A stretch of 32,518 nucleotides of DNA from Betaproteobacteria bacterium TMED22 (GCA_002167745.1 NHCB01000009.1:819-33336); one strand, 5' to 3'; positions 1-8,008 are shown, counted from the stretch's first letter. Numbers and translations: made by a program. The notes: generated by a model from the sequence alone, not told the origin.

Positions 1-115
1 ATTACTCACCCGTTCGCCACTCGTCGCCAGACCGAAGTCCGCGTTACCGTTCGACTTGCATGTGTAAAGCATGCCGCCAGCGTTCAATCTGAGCCAGGAT
101 CAAACTCTTCAGTTC
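1..115 (-). rRNA. rrs: 16S ribosomal RNA, 5' end only (partial)
   Basis: Read on the minus strand, the mature 5' end aligns to the E. coli 16S start as GAACTGAAGAGTTTGATC. It is followed by CTGGCTCAG and the universally conserved AACGCTGGCGGC segment, and the window edge is reached near GGGTGAGTAAT. The helix reading GGCATGCTTTACACATGCAA and the short V1 hairpin (GCGGACTTCGGTCTGG) are of the betaproteobacterial type; gammaproteobacteria usually have GGCAGGCCTAACACATG. Only about 115 nt are present, so the rest of the rRNA operon lies beyond the left edge. The 5' boundary is set by alignment to the E. coli end and may be off by a few bases. Confidence 0.95.
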
Positions 116-281
116 AATCCAAATGCTCTTACTCAAAAGATTCCATTAACAAGAATCCATAAGTATGAGCACTTCATATACTGCAAACTACTATATTTTG
201 AGCAACTAGCGCCTAAGCACTAGTACACGCATCCATAATACTTTACCTACACAAAGCGCTCACACGCTTTAGCTATCCGAT
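116..281 (-). other. rRNA operon leader (pre-16S spacer)
   Basis: This AT-rich transcribed leader lies between boxA and the mature 16S 5' end and contains no credible gene. Two small hairpins are visible: an imperfect one at 205-224 (ACTAG on one arm, CTAGT on the other) and a five-base-pair one at 139-157 (GATTC/GAATC). In other bacteria the leader pairs with the 16S trailer to form the RNase III processing stem. The partner strand is outside the window, so this cannot be tested here. Confidence 0.6.
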
Positions 282-293
282 TTTTTAAAGAGC
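282..293 (-). promoter_or_regulatory. boxA-like rRNA antitermination element
   Basis: The minus strand reads GCTCTTTAAAAA, close to the rrn boxA consensus TGCTCTTTAACA. It sits downstream of the promoter and a boxB-like hairpin, in the usual leader order. In E. coli boxA recruits the NusB-S10 complex that stops premature Rho termination of rRNA transcripts. Assignment rests on sequence match plus position. Confidence 0.75.
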
Positions 294-295
294 GT

Positions 296-315
296 TCCGC
301 TGTTTGTTGAGCGGA
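296..315 (-). promoter_or_regulatory. boxB-like hairpin of the rRNA leader
   Basis: A perfect six-base-pair stem (TCCGCT/AGCGGA) with an eight-base loop lies two bases upstream of boxA in the transcription direction. This matches the boxB-then-boxA order of rrn nut-like sites. The precise role of boxB in rrn antitermination is minor in E. coli, so functional weight is uncertain. Confidence 0.55.
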
Positions 316-322
316 GCCGCGC

Positions 323-350
323 ATTGTACCGTAACTGCGAGCTCGGTCAA
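323..350 (-). promoter_or_regulatory. sigma70 promoter of the rRNA operon
   Basis: The -35 element TTGACC (345-350) and -10 element TACAAT (323-328) are separated by 16 bp. Directly downstream comes a GC-rich discriminator (GCGCGGC), the hallmark of rRNA promoters subject to ppGpp control. The upstream DNA, up to and including the end of tyrS, is A/T-rich and could serve as an UP element. This is the strongest promoter in the window by inspection. Confidence 0.8.
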
Positions 351-371
351 GGGTTTTGGCTAAAAATTGTG

Positions 372-1565
372 TCAATTAATGTTAATTTTTGCAAATTTTC
401 TTTTACCAAATTGCAGAACGACACTCCCCCCCCTCGAAATGGTCTGACCTTTATCGGAGACCTTCTCGCCATCTATTCGAACACCGCCCTGTTTAATGCC
501 TCTTATTGCCTCGGAAGTGCTAGGCGAGAGACCTGATAATTTTAATGCCTGAACGACAGATACCCCCTCACCGTCAGCAGAAAGAGAGAATTCGGGCATT
601 TCCTCCGGGATACCACCGTGTCGAAAGCGTGATTCAAAATCACTTAGCGCGCTTGAAGCCGCTTCATGGGTATGGAAGCGCGCCACGATTTCTTTCGCGA
701 AAGCCACCTTGATATCTCGAGGATTTCGTCCTTCCGACACCTCGCTCTTCCAAGATTCGATGTTCGTGAGCGTCTCAAATGAAAGCAACTCGATGTATCG
801 CCACATCAAATCATCGGAAATTGACATTAATTTTCCGAACATGTCAGCTGGGGCATCCTCAATCCCAACATAATTATTGAGTGATTTAGACATCTTATTC
901 ACGCCATCCAGCCCTTCCAAGAGAGGCATAGTTAGAATACATTGGGGATCCTGCCCCGCGTCCCTCTGAAGCTCGCGCCCAACTAACAAGTTGAATTTTT
1001 GATCAGTCCCTCCCAACTCCACATCCGCCTTTAAAGCGACCGAGTCGTACCCCTGCACAAGCGGATACAAAAATTCGTGAATCGCGATGGGTTGACCATT
1101 TTTATACCGCTTGCCGAAGTCATCACGCTCCAACATACGCGCCACCGTATAACTAGAGGCCAATCTAATCATTTCCGAAGACGTAAAATCACCCATCCAA
1201 TTCGAATTAAACGCAACCTCAGTCAACTTTGGATCCAAAATCTTAAATACTTGCTTTTGATAGGTTTCCGCGTTTGCAATAACCTCTTCCTGAGTCAAGG
1301 GTGGACGTGTCGTGTTCTTACCAGTGGGATCACCAATCATCCCCGTAAAATCACCGATCAAAAAGACGATCTCGTGCCCTAAATCCTGGAAGTGCTTTAG
1401 CTTGTTTATCAACACCGTATGCCCGAGATGCAGGTCAGGTGCAGTCGGATCGAACCCCGCCTTAATACGAAGTTTGTCTTTCTTTTTTAACTTGTTTAGC
1501 AAGGCATCCTCAGAAATTAATTCTTCTATTCCTCGCTTGATAATTTTTAACTGCTCTTCGAACAC
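372..1565 (-). CDS. tyrS: Tyrosyl-tRNA synthetase
   Basis: A class Ic aminoacyl-tRNA synthetase of 397 residues that charges tRNA-Tyr in the cytosol. The ATP-binding HIGH-type motif is HLGH at residues 46-49 and the KMSKS loop is at 224-228. An S4 RNA-binding domain occupies roughly residues 335-395. The length and the N-terminal [17 protein letters not shown] segment fit the TyrRZ-type enzyme common in betaproteobacteria. The start is GTG, preceded by a modest AGGA ribosome site. The stop codon lies only 22 bp upstream of the -35 box of the rRNA promoter, on the same strand, with no visible terminator between them, so read-through from tyrS into rrn is possible. Confidence 0.97.
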   Translation of the reverse strand: MFEEQLKIIKRGIEELISEDALLNKLKKKDKLRIKAGFDPTAPDLHLGHTVLINKLKHFQDLGHEIVFLIGDFTGMIGDPTGKNTTRPPLTQEEVIANAETYQKQVFKILDPKLTEVAFNSNWMGDFTSSEMIRLASSYTVARMLERDDFGKRYKNGQPIAIHEFLYPLVQGYDSVALKADVELGGTDQKFNLLVGRELQRDAGQDPQCILTMPLLEGLDGVNKMSKSLNNYVGIEDAPADMFGKLMSISDDLMWRYIELLSFETLTNIESWKSEVSEGRNPRDIKVAFAKEIVARFHTHEAASSALSDFESRFRHGGIPEEMPEFSLSADGEGVSVVQALKLSGLSPSTSEAIRGIKQGGVRIDGEKVSDKGQTISRGGSVVLQFGKRKFAKININ

Positions 1566-1695
1566 ACAAACATCCTATCTATAAAATTAAGAGAGTCGGG
1601 AACCGAAGGCCATCCGCGATTAACAAATCAAGGCAACAATGAAATGCCTTCAAATCTGGTAAACTTTGTCCGCCTAAACGGTTGTCTAAATCGAA

Positions 1696-2994
1696 TTGAC
1701 CTACATAATATCGCACATCAAGCTATTGACCCAATTTCCCGTCTCGTTCATAGCGAAAATAAGCTTGGCCCTATTGTTTTTGGCGTGTTGCCTCGTTATC
1801 ACCCTTGGTTATTCATCAGGTCCACCGCTGTCCAGCGCAGACCAAAAGAAAATAATGATGAACTTAAAGGTCACCATCCAACAAGATGATCATACTTATC
1901 AGCTCGGATCATTTGTCGAAGAAAAAACTATTAAAAGGGGTGACACATTTATTAGACTCCTTCGCCGATTACAAATAGACGACCCAGAACTCATTAAATT
2001 TTTATCCTTAAAAAAAGTAGCTAGGGAATTAAAGCTTAGAGCTGGGGATTCAATTCGCGCTTATATCAATCCTCAAGGCACAGTTAACAAAATACTACTG
2101 ATAGGCCAAAGCGGGAAGGTGATGTCAGTCATCAAAAACGATTCCGGGTTCGAAATCAAGCCAGTCTTACTGGAAAATCGATTATTATTTGGATCGGGCA
2201 CTATTCAATCCTCACTATATAGAGCCCTAGACGAAAATGGAATCGCAGACGAGTTAGGCTCAGAAATAGCTGAGATACTCGCCAGTGAAATCGACTTTAA
2301 CCGAGATATTAGAAGCGGCGCTCGATTCTCTATTGTTTACTCTGCCAATTTTTTTGATAACAACTATATCTCTTCAGGCAAAATCCAGGCACTTAAATTC
2401 ATCAATGATGGACGGGAATATAAAGCATTTTTATTCGAGGATGATGCCACAAAGCAAAGCGGTTACTATAAAGAGAACGGAGAAAATATTAAAAACGCCT
2501 TCTTAAGATCTCCACTAAAATTCTCGAGAGTCACCTCGGGCTTTTCAAAACGTCGGCTGCATCCCGTTTTGAGGAAATGGAGAGCTCATAAAGGCATTGA
2601 CTATGGCGCCCCCATAGGGACACCGATCATGGCAGTAAGCAAGGGCGCCGTAAGATATATTGGCACTAAAGGCGCATATGGCCGATTTATTGAGTTACGT
2701 CACAAGAATGGAGTTTCAACCCGCTACGCTCACCTATCCAAATACGCTAAGAAGCTCAAGAAAGGCTCGAAGGTGGAGCAAGGACAAATAATTGGTTATG
2801 TTGGGAAGAGTGGCATGGCGACCGGCCCACACTTACATTATGAATTTCTGATGAATGGCCGCCAGGTCGACCCCTCCAAGGCTGTAACACCTCCAGGCCC
2901 ACCAATCACCCCTGAGCGGCAAGAAGAGTTCAAATTAAAAACGGCAGCCACAAAGTCTATGCTGCTGCGCTTGGATGCATTTCCTACTGAGTAG
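1696..2994 (+). CDS. M23 family murein endopeptidase (MepM-like)
   Basis: A 432-residue protein with an N-terminal hydrophobic segment (about residues 18-40, signal peptide or anchor), an OapA/LysM-like middle region and a C-terminal LytM (M23) zinc metallopeptidase domain. The metal and catalytic residues are present: H298 and D302 in HKGID, H346 in YAHLS, and H379/H381 in HLH. The family cleaves peptidoglycan cross-links in the periplasm. The start is the TTG at 1696, the first possible codon after an in-frame TAA; the first in-frame ATG (about 1855) would remove the export signal, so a non-ATG start is needed. It is transcribed divergently from tyrS and converges on erpA. In many betaproteobacteria anmK sits between this gene and erpA; it is absent here. 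Confidence 0.9.
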   Translation: MTYIISHIKLLTQFPVSFIAKISLALLFLACCLVITLGYSSGPPLSSADQKKIMMNLKVTIQQDDHTYQLGSFVEEKTIKRGDTFIRLLRRLQIDDPELIKFLSLKKVARELKLRAGDSIRAYINPQGTVNKILLIGQSGKVMSVIKNDSGFEIKPVLLENRLLFGSGTIQSSLYRALDENGIADELGSEIAEILASEIDFNRDIRSGARFSIVYSANFFDNNYISSGKIQALKFINDGREYKAFLFEDDATKQSGYYKENGENIKNAFLRSPLKFSRVTSGFSKRRLHPVLRKWRAHKGIDYGAPIGTPIMAVSKGAVRYIGTKGAYGRFIELRHKNGVSTRYAHLSKYAKKLKKGSKVEQGQIIGYVGKSGMATGPHLHYEFLMNGRQVDPSKAVTPPGPPITPERQEEFKLKTAATKSMLLRLDAFPTE

Positions 2995-3061
2995 TCCCCA
3001 AAAAATTAGCCACAAGAGGTCCCTAAGAAAAATTTATAACCGCTTTTACTGCTAAGCATCC

Positions 3062-3412
3062 CTAAGCAGAAAAAGAAGAGCCACATCCACATGTCGAAGT
3101 AGCATTGGGATTTTTAATTACAAACTGCGCTCCATCAATGCCCTCCTGATAATCAATCTCAGCGCCCACTAAATACTGGTAGCTCATCGCGTCAATCAGC
3201 AACTTGACTCCGTTCTTATCTACCTGGGCATCATCCTCGTTAATTTCTTCATCAAAAGTAAAGCCGTATTGGAACCCGGAACACCCACCACCAGACACAA
3301 AAACTCTGAGCTTTAGCTCCGTATTACCCTCCTCATCTATCAGCTCTTTAACCTTACTGGCAGCTGATTCGGTGAAGACTAATTGCTCTTTCGTTTGGGA
3401 AGCGACTTCCAT
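3062..3412 (-). CDS. erpA: Iron-sulfur cluster insertion protein ErpA
   Basis: An A-type carrier of 116 residues that delivers Fe-S clusters to apo-targets, in E. coli notably to isoprenoid-synthesis enzymes. The three cluster-ligand cysteines are present: C44 in [11 protein letters not shown] and C108/C110 in the CGCGSSF tail. The [11 protein letters not shown] segment is typical of ErpA rather than IscA or SufA. Translation starts at ATG with GGAG upstream (AACGGAGATG). The gene lies downstream of argC on the same strand with a 109-bp gap, so it probably has its own promoter. The 3' end faces the M23 peptidase gene. Confidence 0.95.
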   Translation of the reverse strand: MEVASQTKEQLVFTESAASKVKELIDEEGNTELKLRVFVSGGGCSGFQYGFTFDEEINEDDAQVDKNGVKLLIDAMSYQYLVGAEIDYQEGIDGAQFVIKNPNATSTCGCGSSFSA

Positions 3413-3521
3413 TTAAACATCTCCGTTAAACTATATAATTGTTGTGACAAAAAAACCATTTGCAAGTTTCATACCCCCGCAAAGCCAATGACAAAAATTT
3501 CATAAACACTCACGTCAACGG

Positions 3522-4556
3522 TCATGGTACCAGACCAAGACCATTTAATCCCATTGTCTCATCCAGACCAAACATGATATTCATATTTTGTATGGCCTGA
3601 CCAGATGCACCTTTCACAAGATTATCTAGCACGGACACCACCAATACCGAGCTTGCATCCTCCGAGACCTGCATACCGATTTTGCAAAAATTTGACCCGC
3701 GAACAGAGCGCGTATCCGGGAATTGACCTTCAGGCAGAATATCAACAAATGGCTCATTTTCAAAAAATGCTTCGAATGAGGATCTAACTTCGTGCGCCGC
3801 GGGTACGGACAAGTTTGCGTACAACGTGGCTAATATCCCTCGGTTAATAGGCAACAAATGAGGAGTAAACCTTAGTCCAATGTCCGTTCCAGCGATGCCC
3901 CGCAAAATTTCTACTATTTCAGGATGATGTCGATGTCCGCGTAAACCGTAAGCCTTAAAATTATCACCAACTTCAGAGTAAATAATACCTAAATCTTCCT
4001 TTCTTCCAGCGCCACTCACTCCAGATTTCGCATCTGCAATCAACGAGCTCGAATCGACTAATCCAGAAGATAAAAGGGGCGCAAAACCCAACTCAATGGC
4101 TGTCGCATAACAACCAGGATTTCCAACTATTCGGGCTTCCTTAATTTTCTCTCGATTGATTTCCGGCAAACCGTAGACAGCCTCCTCAAGAAGTTGCCTC
4201 GCCTGATGATCAATGCCGTACCACTTCTCCCAATGCGTCAAGTCCTTCATTCGGAAGTCCGCAGCAAGATCGATTACCCGAACACCTGTATCCACTAAGT
4301 CCTGTGCTTGTTGCATAGCCACCCCATGAGGCGTCGCAAAAAAAACTACATCACATTGACCCAAGATATCGATTGACGGCTTAACAAATGTTAAATCGAG
4401 GCGCCCCCTAAGACTTGGAAAAATCTCACTGACGCTCATCCCCTCCTCAGTTCTCGACGTAATCGTCGCGATGCTCGCCTGAGGGTGCATGCTAAGCAGC
4501 CTGATAAGTTCTACTCCCGTGTAACCCGTACCCCCAACAATGCCAACGTTCAACAT
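3522..4556 (-). CDS. argC: N-acetyl-gamma-glutamyl-phosphate reductase
   Basis: Third step of arginine biosynthesis: NADPH-dependent reduction of N-acetylglutamyl phosphate to the semialdehyde. At 344 residues it is the type I (long) enzyme. The Rossmann nucleotide loop is GIVGGTGYTG near residue 5-14, the catalytic cysteine is C149 in GNPGCYAT, and the HRHHPEI segment follows. It sits between rpsI and erpA, away from other arg genes, as in several betaproteobacteria. The upstream gap holds a perfect 8+8 inverted repeat over the probable promoter, so it is likely regulated separately from rpsI, whose transcript should end at the terminator at 4619-4646. Confidence 0.96.
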   Translation of the reverse strand: MLNVGIVGGTGYTGVELIRLLSMHPQASIATITSRTEEGMSVSEIFPSLRGRLDLTFVKPSIDILGQCDVVFFATPHGVAMQQAQDLVDTGVRVIDLAADFRMKDLTHWEKWYGIDHQARQLLEEAVYGLPEINREKIKEARIVGNPGCYATAIELGFAPLLSSGLVDSSSLIADAKSGVSGAGRKEDLGIIYSEVGDNFKAYGLRGHRHHPEIVEILRGIAGTDIGLRFTPHLLPINRGILATLYANLSVPAAHEVRSSFEAFFENEPFVDILPEGQFPDTRSVRGSNFCKIGMQVSEDASSVLVVSVLDNLVKGASGQAIQNMNIMFGLDETMGLNGLGLVP

Positions 4557-4586
4557 AAGTCTGCTTTATTTTCAAATTAAAATGAA

Positions 4587-4607
4587 GTTATATAACAACT
4601 ATATAAC
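4587..4607. promoter_or_regulatory. Perfect inverted repeat in the argC promoter region (candidate operator)
   Basis: GTTATATA, a five-base spacer and TATATAAC form a perfect 21-bp palindrome 31 to 51 bp upstream of the argC start. On the minus strand a possible -10 (TATATA) coincides with one arm, and a weak -35 (TTGGAT) lies 16 bp upstream of it, so a protein bound here would block the promoter. It does not resemble the classical E. coli ARG box (TGAAT/ATTCA). Function is inferred from position only. Confidence 0.4.
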
Positions 4608-4618
4608 ACGATCCAAAT

Positions 4619-4646
4619 AAAAAAGGCCGCTAAAGCGGCCTTTTTT
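4619..4646. terminator. Bidirectional intrinsic terminator after rpsI
   Basis: A perfect six-base-pair GC stem (GGCCGC/GCGGCC) with a TAAA loop is flanked by six A on the left and six T on the right. It therefore gives a U-tract in either direction. It lies about 20 bp past the rpsI stop and separates the ribosomal-protein operon from argC on the same strand. Confidence 0.9.
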
Positions 4647-4665
4647 CGAAAAACACAGCGTCGAA

Positions 4666-5064
4666 TTATCGTTTCGAAAACTGTGGTCTGCGCCGCGCTT
4701 TTTTGAGACCTACTTTTTTCCGCTCTACCTCGCGGGCATCTCTTGTGATTAACCCAGCTTGTCGTAAAGCCGGCTTCAAAGAAGCATCATAGTCTACGAG
4801 TGCTCGAGCAATACCATGCCTAACCGCACCAGCTTGACCCGTCTCGCCGCCACCAGTGACATTCACTTGGATATCAAATGCGCTTTGAGAATCAGTAACC
4901 TCAAGCGGTTGCCTGACCAACATACGCCCCGTCTCTCTTGAAAAAAATTGATCTAGAGGCTTCTTATTGACAACAATTTTGCCTGATCCTGCTTTGATAT
5001 AGACTCGAGCGACGGCCGCTTTTCGTCTTCCGGTCCCATAATTTGCTTGGTTTGCGTAAGCCAT
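4666..5064 (-). CDS. rpsI: 30S ribosomal protein S9
   Basis: A 132-residue ribosomal protein of the small subunit. The family N-terminus ([15 protein letters not shown]) and the basic C-terminal tail [12 protein letters not shown], which reaches the P-site tRNA, are both intact. It follows rplM by 12 bp, the universal bacterial pair, with an AAAGG ribosome site before the ATG. Transcription ends at the strong bidirectional hairpin just downstream. Confidence 0.98.
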   Translation of the reverse strand: MAYANQANYGTGRRKAAVARVYIKAGSGKIVVNKKPLDQFFSRETGRMLVRQPLEVTDSQSAFDIQVNVTGGGETGQAGAVRHGIARALVDYDASLKPALRQAGLITRDAREVERKKVGLKKARRRPQFSKR

Positions 5065-5076
5065 CTATTTACCTTT

Positions 5077-5505
5077 CTATAATTCTAAAGCCTGAGGCTG
5101 CTGAGCGGTATGTGGATGTTCCGAGCCAGGATACACTTTCAATTTTTTTATCATTGCATATCCTAATGGTCCCTTAGGCAACATACCTTTAACAGCCAAT
5201 TCAAGTGCTCTGCCTGGGACCTTCTCTTGCATTTTTTCAAAAGTTGTTTCGTACAACCCTCCTGGGTAACCACTGTGTCGATAATATTTTTTATCTTTGG
5301 CCTTTTTACCAGTAACCCTTAATTCAGCCGCATTAACCACAACAACGAAATCGCCAGTATCCACGTGCGACGTATAAATAGGCTTATGCTTGCCTCTGAG
5401 TCGCCTAGCAATCTCAGTAGCAATTCTTCCAAGAACCTTATCTTTTGCGTCGACCACGTACCATGTACGGTTCACCTCACTGTCTTTTGCACTAATAGTT
5501 TTCAT
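5077..5505 (-). CDS. rplM: 50S ribosomal protein L13
   Basis: A 142-residue large-subunit protein, the standard bacterial length. It carries the family segments [14 protein letters not shown] near the N-terminus, a [12 protein letters not shown] loop and the MLPKGPLG motif. First gene of the rplM-rpsI operon. The 130-bp upstream region holds a good sigma70 promoter and a short hairpin at 5543-5557; in E. coli this leader is the target of L13 autoregulation, which I cannot demonstrate here. Confidence 0.98.
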   Translation of the reverse strand: MKTISAKDSEVNRTWYVVDAKDKVLGRIATEIARRLRGKHKPIYTSHVDTGDFVVVVNAAELRVTGKKAKDKKYYRHSGYPGGLYETTFEKMQEKVPGRALELAVKGMLPKGPLGYAMIKKLKVYPGSEHPHTAQQPQALEL

Positions 5506-5569
5506 TCAAAATCCGTGTTCCAGCTTTTTAGTTTTGGCTTCTCCAGCTAGATGCTGGCGAAAAGGCGGG

Positions 5570-5598
5570 AGTTTATAATGGCAGACACACAGTGTCAA
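5570..5598 (-). promoter_or_regulatory. sigma70 promoter of rplM-rpsI
   Basis: A consensus -35 TTGACA (5593-5598) is followed by TAAACT after 17 bp (5570-5575), or alternatively TATAAA after 15 bp (5572-5577). It lies about 65-70 bp upstream of the L13 start, leaving room for a short leader with the CCAGC/GCTGG hairpin at 5543-5557. Confidence 0.65.
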
Positions 5599-5635
5599 CG
5601 ATTAGCTTTGTCGAGCCGACAACCGACTCACCACC

Positions 5636-6379
5636 TTATTCCTCATCTTGCCCCTTTTTACGGTCCGCTTTTTTCTCAAGAATGCTGGAAATAAAGAGTC
5701 CTACCTCGTACAAAATCCATATTGGAAATGCGAGTAATAATTGAGATACGACATCCGGGGGCGTAAAAATAGCAGCGATGACAAATGCACCGACAATTAC
5801 ATAGGGTCTTGATTCTTTTAATGTTTTGATGCTAACAATACCCATACGCGTCAAAATTACAACCGCTATCGGAGTCTCAAATGCAAGTCCAAAAGCAAGA
5901 AATAGCGTTAAAACAAAGTCAAAATACTTTTGAATGTCTGTATTCATCTCTACCCCATCTGGAGTGAAAGCTGCTACAAAATGAAATACAGTCGGAAAAA
6001 CAATTAAATACGCAAACAGACATCCCACGAGAAACAAGATTGTGCTGGTGGCTATTAATGGGACAACCAACCGCTTCTCGTGCGTGTAAAGTCCTGGCGC
6101 AATAAACGCCCAAATCTGATAGAGAACAAAAGGTAAAGCGACTATTAACGATGCGAACAGAGTGACCTTAATTGGAACGAAAAAGGGCGCAGCAACCTCG
6201 ATAGCGATCATGGTCGCACCCTCAGGTAACTCAGCTATCATTGGCGCTGCGAGCAACGTATAAATATCTCGAGCCCAGTAAAACAGTACGAAAAACACAA
6301 GTAACAAAGCCCCTACCGCCTTTAATAAACGGTCTCTTAACTCAATTAAATGTGAAATGAACCCCTCAGCACCATCCAC
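5636..6379 (-). CDS. tatC: Sec-independent protein translocase subunit TatC
   Basis: Polytopic inner-membrane core of the Tat system and, with TatB, the receptor for twin-arginine signal peptides. It has about 247 residues with six hydrophobic segments and the N-terminal cytosolic family motif HLIELRDRLLKA. The conserved acidic site in the FGLAFETP segment and the ESRPY loop are present. I place the start at GTG 6379, because AAAAGGG lies eight bases upstream; the TTG at 6385 in the same frame is too close to that ribosome site. Last gene of tatABC and of the long minus-strand block, with a charged tail (KKADRKKGQDEE). Confidence 0.95.
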   Translation of the reverse strand: MDGAEGFISHLIELRDRLLKAVGALLLVFFVLFYWARDIYTLLAAPMIAELPEGATMIAIEVAAPFFVPIKVTLFASLIVALPFVLYQIWAFIAPGLYTHEKRLVVPLIATSTILFLVGCLFAYLIVFPTVFHFVAAFTPDGVEMNTDIQKYFDFVLTLFLAFGLAFETPIAVVILTRMGIVSIKTLKESRPYVIVGAFVIAAIFTPPDVVSQLLLAFPIWILYEVGLFISSILEKKADRKKGQDEE

Positions 6380-6425
6380 TACCAATACCCTTTTACGAGG
6401 AAATACAACATAACGTCAGAATAGC

Positions 6426-7013
6426 TCAACTGACCTCACTATTTTTTTTAACTTCGATCGATTCAGTCTCCTCAGACGGTTTTTCCTCATTCGAGGCCAT
6501 CTCATCGCTCTCAACACCGAAACCAAGACCCCCGACTAGATCAATACCTCCAGTTTGTTTCTTATCGAACTCAGAGGAGACTTCAACCGGAGCTTCGTCG
6601 AGAAGTTCGGTAGTCTCCGGCCTATCCGATTTTACGTTTCCTGATCGATCTGTTTGAAGCTCTTCTTTTAGAGGCCCTGACCGTGGCTCAACTTTAGCAT
6701 CGTCAAGCTCACTCGAAACTGTCTTTTGTACGCTTTTGTCAACGTCTTCGACTTCGGTCTCAATAAAATTAACCTGTTCCGAAACACTCTCCTGGATTTC
6801 GCTAGCAGTCTCCTGCATCGATTTCTGCAGGGATTTGAGCTCTTCTAATTGCATTTCTTTGCTTATGTCAGATTTAATGTCAGAAGCATAACGCTGCATG
6901 CGACTGAACAGATGTCCCAAAGTTCGGGCCACCTTTGGCAGTCGCTCCGGACCGATCACGACGAGACCAATAACCGCGATCACCATGATTTCCGTGATAC
7001 CAAAATTAAACAT
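6426..7013 (-). CDS. tatB: Sec-independent protein translocase subunit TatB
   Basis: A 195-residue protein with a single N-terminal membrane helix (about residues 3-21), the hinge VIGPERLPKVART and an amphipathic helix to about residue 45. It acts with TatC in recognising twin-arginine precursors. Residues from about 60 onward form a long, acidic, low-complexity tail rich in E, S, D and K, probably coiled or disordered. E. coli TatB has 171 residues; tail length varies widely in the family. It lies 32 bp after tatA. Confidence 0.95.
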   Translation of the reverse strand: MFNFGITEIMVIAVIGLVVIGPERLPKVARTLGHLFSRMQRYASDIKSDISKEMQLEELKSLQKSMQETASEIQESVSEQVNFIETEVEDVDKSVQKTVSSELDDAKVEPRSGPLKEELQTDRSGNVKSDRPETTELLDEAPVEVSSEFDKKQTGGIDLVGGLGFGVESDEMASNEEKPSEETESIEVKKNSEVS

Positions 7014-7045
7014 GCTGGAACTCGTTCATACGCTAAACAAACAAG

Positions 7046-7285
7046 CTAAGCGTTTGATTTGTCTTTTGACTCCGACTCTACAACGGTGCTCGTGTCCTGC
7101 TTGTCATCAAGTTCGGTTTTTTGGGCTCCTTCTTCTCCCTCATTAACCTTTACACCATCCTTAAATCCTTTGACGGCTTTTCCAAGGTCTGAACCCAAGT
7201 TACCTAACTTCTTGGTACCGAACACCAAAATCACCACAACCAGCACGATCACCCAATGCCATATACTAAAAGACCCCATCATCAT
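7046..7285 (-). CDS. tatA: Sec-independent protein translocase subunit TatA
   Basis: A 79-residue pore-forming Tat component. It has one membrane helix ([16 protein letters not shown]), the hinge FGTKKL and an amphipathic helix [17 protein letters not shown], all in the family order, and a short polar tail. Three consecutive ATG codons follow a GGAG ribosome site; any of them could be used. First of tatABC, 27 bp after hinT, as in betaproteobacteria where tat follows the his cluster. Confidence 0.96.
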   Translation of the reverse strand: MMMGSFSIWHWVIVLVVVILVFGTKKLGNLGSDLGKAVKGFKDGVKVNEGEEGAQKTELDDKQDTSTVVESESKDKSNA

Positions 7286-7312
7286 ACTAACTCCTCAATC
7301 TAATCTTTTAAC

Positions 7313-7669
7313 TTAACTATTCCGATAAATCATAGGGGGTAGCGGAGCATCCCCACCTAACACATGAATATGTAGGTGATATACATCTTGACGACCCACC
7401 TTACCCGTATTCACAATTGTTCTAAATCCATTGGTCGAGCCCATTTTGGTCGCAAATAAATGAGCCATACCCATCATTCTACCCAATAAACCATAATCCT
7501 CTTCAGTTATATCCGCAAGCGAGCTGATATGTTTCTTTGGGATAACGAGTAAATGCACCGGCGCCTGGGGATGAATATCTTTAAAAACAAGTAGTTCGTC
7601 ATCTTCATAAACTTTGTTACTGGGGATATCACCCGATACGATTTTACAAAATATACAATCTTGCGTCAT
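7313..7669 (-). CDS. hinT: HIT-family purine nucleoside phosphoramidase (HinT)
   Basis: A 118-residue HIT hydrolase acting on AMP-lysine-type phosphoramidates and aminoacyl-adenylates. The histidine triad is HLHIHVLGG near the C-terminus, and the N-terminus has the usual CIFCKIVSGDIPS segment, whose two cysteines can bind zinc in some relatives. It sits between hisE and tatA, a conserved betaproteobacterial arrangement, 15 bp downstream of hisE. Confidence 0.94.
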   Translation of the reverse strand: MTQDCIFCKIVSGDIPSNKVYEDDELLVFKDIHPQAPVHLLVIPKKHISSLADITEEDYGLLGRMMGMAHLFATKMGSTNGFRTIVNTGKVGRQDVYHLHIHVLGGDAPLPPMIYRNS

Positions 7670-7684
7670 TACTAGCTATCCCAT

Positions 7685-8008
7685 TTACTTTTTTCGACCG
7701 GCCTTTTCATCAAGTCCAGAGACGCCTTCACGGCGCTCTAATTCAAGAACCACATCACTAAGTGAAATGTCATGGTGAGCCATGACAACTAAAGAGTGAA
7801 ACCATAAATCCGCTAATTCCCGAATGATGTGTTGCTGATCATTGTCTTTTGATGCCATCACGACTTCAATTGCCTCTTCACCCAGTTTCTTTAAAAGGTG
7901 GTCCTGTCCTTTTTGAAATAAACCCGCAGTGTAGGACTCTCCTGACGAAGAGCTTTTTCGGGTTTGTATTAAAGCCTGCAATCGTTTGAGCACCTCTAAA
8001 TCATTCAT
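7685..8008 (-). CDS. hisE: Phosphoribosyl-ATP pyrophosphatase
   Basis: Second step of histidine synthesis: PR-ATP is hydrolysed to PR-AMP and pyrophosphate. At 107 residues it is a stand-alone HisE, not fused to HisI as in enterics. The all-alpha MazG-like fold residues are visible in KKLGEEAIEVVMA and ELADLWFHSLV. The start overlaps the hisI stop by 8 bp, which suggests translational coupling. Confidence 0.96.
   Translation of the reverse strand: MNDLEVLKRLQALIQTRKSSSSGESYTAGLFQKGQDHLLKKLGEEAIEVVMASKDNDQQHIIRELADLWFHSLVVMAHHDISLSDVVLELERREGVSGLDEKAGRKK

Noticed and set aside
347-375. Second rrn promoter with -35 TTGACA at 370-375
   Set aside because: The -35 match is perfect, but no -10-like sequence occurs at 15-19 bp spacing; it overlaps the tyrS stop and is more likely part of the A/T-rich upstream region.
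1566-1695. tRNA or small RNA gene between tyrS and the M23 peptidase
   Set aside because: No cloverleaf or strong hairpin with U-tract can be drawn; the gap is a normal divergent promoter region.
3049-3069. Imperfect inverted repeat between the M23 peptidase and erpA as a terminator
   Set aside because: The stem has a mismatch and is not followed by a U-tract in either direction.
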